The position numbers and the translations under genes are program-made. This document shows, one piece after another, positions 56,052-64,000 of a stretch of 64,000 nt of DNA. A model generated the notes under the pieces. The model searched no databases and had not been told where the DNA came from. It was given only the letters and a program-made list of their open reading frames with translations. Within the stretch, counting starts at the first letter, position 1; every line of letters begins with the position of its first letter. The stretch is taken from assembly GCA_949592205.1 (NCBI GenBank), contig CATIUR010000014.1, forward strand, positions 1,674,001 to 1,738,000, written 5' to 3'. Source of the stretch: Helichrysum umbraculigerum (lineage: Eukaryota; Streptophyta; Magnoliopsida; Asterales; Asteraceae).

Positions 56052-58381
56052 TTAGACCTTTGGGTTCTTATAGTAAAGAACATGCTTTTTGGGATTGAAG
56101 AGGTGCCTAGAACCATATGTTGAAAGAATTATATCCCAAAACAAACGAAATTGAAGGAACGTGTATAAGAAGACCGGAATCACAGCAAACACAGCGATAA
56201 CGATTGGAACCCATACCAGACCCTTATAATAAAGTACGAAAAAGCTCACACTAAAAGCGAGGGTCATGGTTGCTATAGATAGGAAAAGAGTCACTAGACC
56301 GAATACGAGCTTTCTGGGTAATGACTCCAAGAAATCACGTTCCGCATAACGGGACGTGAGGATAGATAAGAATATTAGAATTGAAGCGGAAGAAAAGAAT
56401 AGAGAAATGGCATCAGCCACAACGAAAGTCATAAAGGCTGCTTTCGATTTTAAGATTGGGATACCACTGGTTTGGCCATAACCTCCTGGAATCGTAAAAG
56501 CCACAGCATATCCTATGGTTGCAATAAGCGCTGCAACAATCATAGACTGGCTGGCCGTTCCTTTCATCCACTTTTCCCCTTGTGTAAGTAGTTCTTTGTG
56601 TTCCTTGGTGAATAGCTCATGTGGCGTTAAATCATCTTCATTTTTTCGCTCTCTATATGAAGGAGGAATCATATTCTCTACTTCCTATTACCCAAACAAA
56701 CTAGAAGGGTTATCGTCTACTTTATGGTTGTACTCAAATACTAATAAGTAAATTATTTCAAGAATCCTTGAAGCATCAAGAGGAGTATATGTACCTTGAA
56801 CCATAGTAGTTCTTGTTGCATTTGTAAAGCAACCCCTGTTACATCCTGTAGTCGCTTATGCTTAGCACTCTTGCCTACTAAATGCAGCATATTGTTCTCT
56901 TGGTCATCTTTGAGAGGAGTTATCATTTCCTTCATTGAGCCTATCTCATATAATAGATTGTAGATACCCTTGTGGCGATGCTTGACAGCAATATGAAAGA
57001 TTGTTTGATTGTTATCATTTACCTTCCAAATGAGATCAGGATATTGACGAATTAGCTCAATTAAAAAAATAGTATTTCCCATTTCGGCAGCAATGAAAAG
57101 TACCCGAGAAGAGTATGTATCCTTTAACTTTATTGCAATACGCATATCCTTAATATACTGATTTATGAGGTTTTGTAGTGACGAAGCTTTCGCTTCCATG
57201 TCAAGTGGGCTCTTATCTATCGTTTGTGTTTCAACATGCAAGCCCGTAATCTGTTCAGAAATATTGAGCTGTTGCAGAGCTTGATCTTTTTTACTAGAAA
57301 CTTGCTTGTCGTCTTGTTTAATTATGTCCTGGGTTTCAAGATGCATCTTCACAAGATGTTTTGAGACGAGGCCTTTTAACTGGGAAAATGGTTCTACTAC
57401 CCTTTGAGAAGTTGAATTTGTTGGCTGCGGGACATTGATTATCACCTTAATACATCCTTGAGGTATGTGATGTTTATGCATATGATCAAGTCTTTCGTTT
57501 GTTGGTATACTTGATGATTCACGAGATCCATAATCATTTGTTGGCTTAATAGTCGGTATATTGACAGGATACAAATTCATATGTACTGATATTGTACCTT
57601 GAGTAGTGCCATCCAAACTGCAACGCGCTTCAAACAAAACAGCATCATCTGCCTGAGTTTGGTTGTCGTGAAATTTGAAGACCAGATAGCATGCATAAAT
57701 ATGGTGAGGTGAAAACATGGGTGACTTAAGTCTACACTCGAATTTAAAATAGTTTGTGCTTTTAGTTCTAATCACCATAGGCAACCTGTTAATGCATAAA
57801 AGTATGATTTGTCAGAGTACGCACGTTCTCACCTTTCTTGGTACAAAGTTAAGATATGTAGCTAGGAAGTTTATCACAATAAAAGTTTCATATTTTAGGG
57901 AGTGAGAACCTGGATTCAGATAAAGTTATGGTATCTAGATAGAACTTTTTATCCCAGTCATCCCACTCGCTATCTGTAGCTGGTAGCATGGAACATATCC
58001 GGCTGGTTGATTTGCAGAGAAAAAACCACTGTTAACCAAATCATTTCATAATGTTAAAATATGAATTTAGCAATCATTTTCTAAAAATTTGATAGTTAGG
58101 TGCTTGTTTGGAACAAAATCTGGCGCCATAAATCACTTAAATCAATTATGTTCTTGCACAAGAGGATTGAAAGAGAAGAGGGAATTAATTACCAGTCGAC
58201 TTTCACCAAGATGACCAAGGAAACCCTCACAAAGACGTAGGTAGAGCTCCTTTTTTGTGGTGTAATCCAAAGGCTTGTCTAACTTCTGTATAAAATATCG
58301 ATAGTCATCTGGCAACATTTTCTCCCAGTATTCCTCATCATCATTATCCATATCCACATCCAGACTTTCAAATACTTGATG
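56052..58381 (-). CDS. Chimeric PP2-like / ankyrin / PGG membrane protein
   Basis: Four exons on the minus strand: 58,381-58,193, 58,028-57,910, 57,785-56,795 and 56,684-56,052. All have GT-AG borders and matching phases, about 643 codons. Exons 1-2 and the start of exon 3 encode a phloem-protein-2-like lectin domain (DDEEYWEKMLPDDYR, WFFLCKS, SRICSMLPATD, HHIYACYLVFKFHDNQ). Within exon 3, after HKHHIPQGC, the PP2 sequence stops and an ankyrin-type region begins (VLFIAAEMGNTIFLIELIRQ, NDNNQTIFHIAVKHRH, NNMLHLVGKSAKHKRLQDV, ELLWFK). Exon 4 continues EVENMIPPSYRERK, DDLTPHELFTKEHKELL and a PGG domain (TIPGGYGQ) with about four membrane segments. Ankyrin-PGG proteins (ACD6/ITN1-like) act at membranes in defence and stress signalling; PP2 domains bind glycans. 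The start is uncertain: exon 1 has an acceptor-like AG just upstream, but an in-frame ATG at 58,387 could also initiate. Confidence 0.8.
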
Positions 58382-58393
58382 CTGCATATACAA

Positions 58394-59465
58394 GTTAAAA
58401 TTCAGAATACCAACTGCGACTATGATTCACAAGTTAGACTTACAATAGTAATATTAATAGTAATTTTTTTAAAATGTAGCTTTTACAATTAGCCCAATAA
58501 GATTTAAACTAGCTCAAACCCATACGCCCATTAGATATAAAAGTACGTAAAACACACCATAAATCTTGAGAATTAAAAGAGCAGTTTTGTTTATAATGTT
58601 GTTGCCAATTATTTACTAAGCAAATTGCTTATAATTATGTTGTTGAATACGTAGGTGAAGCAACCGGGAAAGGGGACAACTTGGGCAAGAGACTCGTTGG
58701 GGGTTAGGGGGTGGGCTTGTTATTGCTCTTAGTGGTAACAAGTTAATCCCTTTGTGATCATGTTATATACAACGAGACACCCTTTTTGGTTATGCATAAA
58801 AATTATGGGTCAAACTTATTTTGGTACTTTTAATAAAGATGTCACAAGGTGATAAATTGTGTCAAAGGTATGTTATGTATGTAGTATAATGCTTTTAGTT
58901 GTTGGTCTTTTGGTAACGTGGTTGTTTTAGTGTCAAATTGATGGTTGTTTCTTTTTATATATATATTTTTTTTAACAGCAGAATTTTATTAGACTAGCAA
59001 GAAGCTAGAAAAGAATACAAGAGGTAGTTACATAATCGAAAGCAATAAAAGATACAAGAGGTAGTTTCTTTTTATATATATATGTGACATAATTATATCT
59101 ATGCTTTGAATCTCTAGCTAGTTCATAATTTTGCTATTTTTGACTTTTTGGTATAACAATATCCATTCGTATTTTATCAAAAGATGCATCAAGATGATAT
59201 TTTGTAGTTTATTATTGCACAACATGATTACAAGATAGTATCAACTTGTCAATAGATCGGAATGGTAAAAGTTCAGTTATTGGAAGGTAGCCAAATGTTT
59301 TGAAAAACTGGGAACGTGCTTATTGGGCAGTAGGGAGACCATATCATCACCAAGTGAAAGCCCAGCCCAGTTATATACAACGATACACCGTATGGAGACC
59401 GTAGTACCTAATTAATAATTAATGTTTGAAGAAGGTGCAAACTGTGATTGATCTTGCAGCAGCCA
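58394..59465. other. Spacer between the two PP2-like genes
   Basis: AT-rich. About 58,970-59,080 has a duplicated AATACAAGAGGTAGTT segment that may be a decayed element. 59,177-59,390 resembles 53,919-54,190. No gene seen; upstream signals of the chimeric gene may lie near 58,400-58,700. Confidence 0.4.
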
Positions 59466-61081
59466 TTATAAGATAAATGGCCTAAACTCAATGCCTTCCA
59501 TAATCATTCCACTGAATAGTCCATCCATCTTTGCAATGAATACAACCTTGAGTGACTTGTGATCTTGTAAGTGACGTAATGGTTTGCACAACATGACTTC
59601 CATCCAACCATCATTTCTTTCTTTAATCTTACTACATCCTGGAGCTATGTGATGTTTATGCATCTGATCAAGTCTTTCATTTGTTGGTATACATGATGAA
59701 TCACGAGATCCATAATCATTTGTTTGCTTAATAATCGGTACATTGACTGGATACAAATTCATATGTACTGATATTGCACCTTGAGCAGTGCCATCCAAAC
59801 TGCAACGCACTTGAAACAAAACAGCATCATCTGCCTGAGTTTGGTTGTCTTGAAATTTGAAGACTAGATAGCATGCATAAATATAGTGAGGTGAAAACAT
59901 GGGTGACTTAAGTCTATACATTAATTTAAAATAGCCCATCCTTCTAAGTTTAATCACCGTAGGCAACCTGTTAATGCATAAAAGTATGATTTGTCAGAGT
60001 ACGCACATTCTCACATTTCTCAGTACAAAGTTAAGATATGTAGCTAGGAAGTTTATCATGATAAAAGTTTTGTATTTCAGGGAGTGAAAACCTGGATTCA
60101 GATAAAGTTATGGCATCTATATAGTACTTTTTATCATGGTCATCCCACTCCATATCTGTAGCTGGTACCATGGAACATATCCGGCGGATTGATTTGCAGA
60201 GAAAAAACCACTGTTAACCAAATCATTTCATAATGTTATATATGAGTGTAGCAATCATTTTCTAAATTTGATAGTTAGGTGCTTGTTTGGAACAAAATCT
60301 GACATAAATTACTTTAATCAATTATGTTCTAGCACAAGAGGATTGAAAGAGAAGAGGGGATTAATTACCAGTCGACTTTCACCAAGATGACCAAGGAAAC
60401 CCTCACAAAGACGTAGGTAGAGCTCCTTTTTTGTGGTGTAATCCAAAGGCTTGTCTGACTTCTGAATAAAACGTTGATAGTCATCTGGCAACTTTTTCTC
60501 CCAGTATTCCTCATCATCATTATCCATATCCACTTCATCCAGACTTCCAAATTCTTGATGCTACATATACAAGTTAAAATTTAAAATACCAACTGTGTTT
60601 ATGATTCACAACTAGAATATTCACACCATCCCTTTCACCGTTAGACTTGTAAATATCAGCATTTGTAAACGAAAAAATAAAATAAAATATAATAATGTTC
60701 AAAAAAGGGAAACTTGCCATCTCTGCGGGCTTAAATTCAAATCCAAGAATTATGAGGCCATATATAGCGATATTGTTTTCCGTAAATGATAATTCCTCTA
60801 GCACTATATCAAAATAAGGATCTGGCATATGATTAATAAATTCCCACATTTTGATTGAATACCAGTAGTCGTGTCTCAGAATTGCATTATGTGTAGAACA
60901 TACACTCAAGTCTCCTGTCTTCCATTTAATCTTGGTCTTCCGTATGTCACTAGTACCTTGGGAATTAACTTTGAACAGCAAGCTAGCAGTGTACAAGGTA
61001 CCAAGTGATAGCATGCTTGTTTGTATGCGACACTTTACATTTTGAAATTTCTCATAATCATATATCACCATACCCGAAAAC
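59466..61081 (-). CDS. PP2-like lectin-domain gene, 5' incomplete
   Basis: Visible exons on the minus strand: 61,081-60,718, 60,560-60,369, 60,210-60,092 and 59,967-59,466. Phases agree throughout. The first is the C-terminal half of a PP2-like domain (MVIYDYEKFQNVKCRIQTSM, ending IILGFEFKPAEM). The next three form a second, complete PP2-like domain (DDEEYWEKKLPDDYQRFIQK, WFFLCKSIRRICSMVPATD, HYIYACYLVFKFQDNQ, NDGWMEVMLCKPL) ending GIEFRPFIL and TAA. Intron 1 would use a GC donor (ATG|GCAAGT). The exon needed before 61,081 (WFFLC-type) was not found in the next 2 kb, so the 5' end is lost, distant or very diverged. Exons 2-4 are tandem paralogues of exons 1-3 of the chimeric gene. In this family such domains often follow a kinase domain; none is seen here. 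Confidence 0.7.
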
Positions 61082-61089
61082 CTGTAAAT

Positions 61090-61770
61090 GTATGAACAAA
61101 TGTCGCTGTAAGTTTCTCCTTGTCTCCAAATAGGTGGTCATTTTTTCTTTAAATACTGAATTATAATACCCGTAATTTTGATAAGTTTATCTAATTCAAT
61201 CATACTTAATTTAGTAATAACAATAATAGTAATAGTAATAGATTTTGGCAAAATTTGAACTTTGAACCCATGCCGTGAGGCAGAAAAATAATTATTTAGA
61301 AATGTGGCTTTTAATTAATTAACACACAATTAGCCCAATAAGATTTAAACCATGTCATAGACATACGCCCATTTATGCAACGGGAAGAAACTAAAGCCCC
61401 GAAGTCTGAGGCACGATCACCGAGTGGTTTCGTCAGTTTGGTAGTTAATGTGCCTATATATCCGAGTGTCTTTCGACAAAAAGTTTATGCTACTTTTTGA
61501 TATGACGATTATACAAATGCCAGTTCCGATATTGCATCGGGTGAGCACAAAAACCGTTTAACCGAACCGTAACCGAATAAACCACTAAACCGATCCATTT
61601 TAATTAACCGCTCCACCACACAAACCGACGGTTCAGTTATGTAAAATGAAACTAACTGCCTGTGGTGGTTCAGTTACGGTTAATGTCCATAACCAATCCA
61701 CCATTAACCGCCCCACCTCAAATATTTAACTTACTTTTTATTAGTTTATATAAATATATTAATATAATAT
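61090..61770. other. Spacer with ACCG-repeat MITE remnant
   Basis: 61,090-61,530 is AT-rich without a recognised exon. 61,540-61,735 starts GGGTGAGCACAAAAACCG and consists of degenerate AACCGTAACCG / CGGTTCAG repeats. This resembles hAT MITEs with GGGTGAGC ends such as the one in Element C, but I could not find a second end. Confidence 0.35.
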
Positions 61771-61775
61771 ATATA

Positions 61776-62080
61776 GGAGTAGGATCTAGGGAGAAGGTTT
61801 TTTAGGGAGAGAAGAGGGAGAAGGATTTTTTGTTACTGTGATTTAATATATTTATTCTAAGATTCATTATTTTTATTCTAAGATTCAAATTTGTATTACT
61901 ATAATTTTTGAAGCATGGCAACAAAAGAATAAATCTTATTAATAAATTATTGAACCAAAACAATAAAATGTAAAATTATATTAATAAAAAGTTGAATCTT
62001 AACAATAAAATATTAAATTATAATAATAAAAAATCATTCTCCCTCTTATCTCCTTAAATTTCTGTCTTTTTCGATCCTGT
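61776..62080. mobile_element. MITE with inverted ends of about 50 bp
   Basis: The left end GGAGTAGGATCTAGGGAGAA pairs with the right end, which reverse-complements to ACAGGATCGAAAAAGACAG. Inner parts AGAGGGAGAAGGATTTTTT and AAAAAATCATTCTCCCTCT pair best. AT-rich core, no gene. Flanks are both ATATA-like, so the duplication is unreadable. Confidence 0.6.
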
Positions 62081-62089
62081 TAATATATA

Positions 62090-62915
62090 TATGTAAAATG
62101 TGTGGGGATAAAAAGAACGGTGAAAATACTTTTTGATTCACAATTTTTTTAAGTTGTGAACTTTCATTTTTTTTGCTTCCCATATGAATTTTTTTTGTGA
62201 ACCCTTATATTTTTTTTGTTTCACATAAAATTTTCGTCATGAACCTTTAAATTTTTTTTTGCTTCACACAAAGTTTTTAACATTTTTAATTGTGAACCTT
62301 ATTTTTTTCACATAAATTTTTTCACGAATTTTTTTTTAAGTTTTTTTGTTGTGAACTTAATTTTTTTTTTAGCTCACGGAAAGTTTTTAACTTTTTCAAC
62401 TATGAACCTTATTTTTTTTAGTTCACGGAAAGTTTTTAACTTTTTCAATTGTGAACCTTTTTTTTCAACTTTGAACCTTAAGTTTTTCTTTTTGGTTCAC
62501 AAAAAATTTTAAAATTTTTCAATAACCTTTTTTTCAACTATGAACCTTAATTTTTTTTGAGTTCACGAAAAGTTTTTTACTTTTTTAATTGCGAACCTTA
62601 AATATATTTTTTTGGTTAACGGAAAGTTTTTAACTTTTTTTTAATTGTGAACCTTTTTTAAAACTATGAACCTTAATTTTTTTTTTAGTTCACGGTAAGT
62701 TTTTAACATTTTCAATTGTGAACCTTATTTTTTTGTTTTGATTTTCGGATTTGACTTTATTTTACTTTTTTTTACAAAAAATATTTCTTTTTTTGTGTGA
62801 ACCTCTATTTTTTATGGTTTACTTAAAAAAAATTCACAACTTTGAAAAATTGTGAAGGAAACAGTGTTTTTACTGTTTTTTTTATCTCCACCTCTTTCAT
62901 ATATATAAACTAGAT
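62090..62915. mobile_element. T-rich MITE with GTGAACCTT tandem repeats
   Basis: The ends are inverted: left GATTCACAATTTTTTTAAGT and GGGGATAAAAAGAACGGTG, right TTCACAACTTTGAAAAATTG and ATTTTTACTG / TTATCTCCAC. The interior is a strand-asymmetric array of TTCACGGAAAGTTTTTAACT and TTCAATTGTGAACCTT units of about 55-65 bp. Non-coding. Confidence 0.55.
62280..62730. repeat. Tandem TTCAATTGTGAACCTT array
   Basis: About six degenerate units of AGTTCACGGAAAGTTTTTAA plus TTTTTCAATTGTGAACCTT, separated by poly-T runs. Confidence 0.65.
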
Positions 62916-63129
62916 TAGATCAAGGACTGATATCTGTTTTCTCCATTTTTTTTATCCTCTTATTTTCACAGTATCGCATCCCTATATATTTATCCCCTTG
63001 TTTTTATATCCCCTTGGATCAAATAGAATAAAGTTTAGGATACAATAAATAGAATAGTATGCGGTCAAGGGTATTTTGAAACTTTTACTGTTATATTTAT
63101 TATTACAATATCGGTTATTAAATTAAATG

Positions 63130-63302
63130 GATTTTGCTAAATGTAGCTCTAAGGGCTACGTTTAAGAATTAATTTAGTGCTTAAAGTGATGGTACATTAA
63201 GTTGGTTGGGAGAAGTTAAATTCAGGGGTGGGTGGTTATTATCAGGGTACAAACGATATATGGATGTCTGAATTTCTTAAATATAGCCATAAGGGCTATG
63301 TT
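63130..63302. mobile_element. Short MITE with AAGGGCTA ends
   Basis: Left TGTAGCTCTAAGGGCTACG and right TATAGCCATAAGGGCTATG are each quasi-palindromic and mutually inverted. About 170 bp, no coding sequence, no clear duplication. Confidence 0.45.
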
Positions 63303-63312
63303 TACATCTATC

Positions 63313-64000
63313 TATCTTATATACAATTTGTCAATAAAGCTGACATCACTGAAGCTGATGTGTCAACTCTATAGCCATTTTTGCTGCTGACGTGGCTTCA
63401 TCCAAAACAATTGATGACGTCATTGACTCTCTCAAAAAAAAAAAAACACGCAGTATCTCTCCTAAAGCCGCCCAATTTTTAGGGAGCTTAAAACTTACAC
63501 AGCACGCTTGCATCTGATTGGTTTTCATAGCACGCCTATGCTTCACCACTTCCCAAAATTTTCTGGTTACATTAATTTCTTTTCTTTTTCATCCGGATTC
63601 CATACATCATTTTTTTGAATTTCTCTCTATCATCTTCTATACCTTGAGGAAAATTGACGAGTTTTAATGTTCTGTCTTCGTTTCAGATTCAAAAAGAAGG
63701 TGAGATATAATCAGAATTTTATCAATTTGTTGCTTGGTTCAGTTTATTCTCTTACTTTTGTGCTTGATAAATTGATTTAATGTACAGTATATTTGATTTG
63801 AGCTCATGTAAAGGTTTTTATTTGTATTTATGTTTGTTTCCTACAGGTTTAGATCATCAAATTATTAGGATTCATCATTGTGGAGGTAACTATCAGTTGG
63901 TAGATATTCTATTGTTGTTCCTTGTGGAGTGGAAGATGAAAGTATTTGGTGGATTTGAAGAAGATGAACTAATATTAAGGTATATTGACATATTGTTCTA
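63313..64000 (+). mobile_element. Possible Helitron 5' end, running off the window
   Basis: TCTATCTTATATACAATTTG follows an A, and GCTGACATCACTGAAGCTGA and TGTGTCAA come next, as in many plant Helitron 5' ends. Beyond it, 63,600-64,000 looks like a 5' leader with small exons (donor-like AAG|GTGAGA near 63,701, acceptor-like CTACAG near 63,846). These may be captured gene pieces or the start of a host gene on the plus strand. The 3' end is outside the window. Confidence 0.35.

Overview
The window is plant nuclear DNA, AT-rich and dominated by transposable elements. Evidence includes TTTAGGG-type telomere-like repeats, Athila-, Copia- and TR-GAG-type LTR retrotransposons, Helitrons, and GT-AG introns in host genes. 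The host genes are an RLK-type kinase of the 'MSFLEEYQHLKI' type, PP2-like lectin exons of the 'DDEEYWEKxLPDDYQ' type, and an ankyrin/PGG membrane protein. From memory these PP2/kinase families are expanded in the daisy family (Asteraceae), so I infer an Asteraceae genome; the sequence alone does not fix the species.

Layout. 1-14.3 kb: small non-autonomous DNA transposons, several with exact target-site duplications (TSDs): a Harbinger-like MITE, a foldback with telomere-like repeats, two hAT elements, two Mutator-like elements and a large foldback. One minus-strand protein kinase exon lies among them (7672-8580). 14,353-50,633: one nested block. Its shell is Element A, an Athila-like Ty3/Gypsy retrotransposon (LTR 2,610 bp, TSD ACGAT) with Gag and protease but no visible reverse transcriptase. 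Its 3' LTR was cut twice: by a 5.7-kb minus-strand Helitron (24,836-30,541) and by Element B (31,310-49,925, TSD CTCTA). Element B is a gag-only, TR-GAG-type element present as LTR-internal-LTR-internal-LTR. The first LTR of B is interrupted by Element C, a minus-strand Copia element (31,643-38,662, TSD AAATA), and C is interrupted by a hAT MITE (32,734-33,060, TSD TTCAAATC). The A-LTR pieces left after removing the insertions sum to exactly 2,610 bp, which supports the dissection. 50.6-64 kb: more MITEs, then two minus-strand genes. One is a PP2-like gene (59,466-61,081, 5' incomplete). The other is a chimeric PP2-ankyrin-PGG gene (56,052-58,381). The right edge holds MITEs and a possible second Helitron start.

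Most unusual signal. The LTRs of three unrelated retroelements carry arrays of short dyads. In B, a conserved 7-nt loop (AGAACGA) is flanked by 5-bp stems whose sequence changes from unit to unit while pairing is mostly kept. B and C also share TGCGACG...CGTCGCA stem-loops, and A carries five CCGTATACGG palindromes just upstream of its TATA box. Other points of interest are a ~600-residue C-terminal extension of unknown function in place of pol in A, and an in-exon fusion of a PP2-like domain to an ankyrin/PGG protein. All boundaries were read by eye; homology calls rest on recognised motifs, not on searches.
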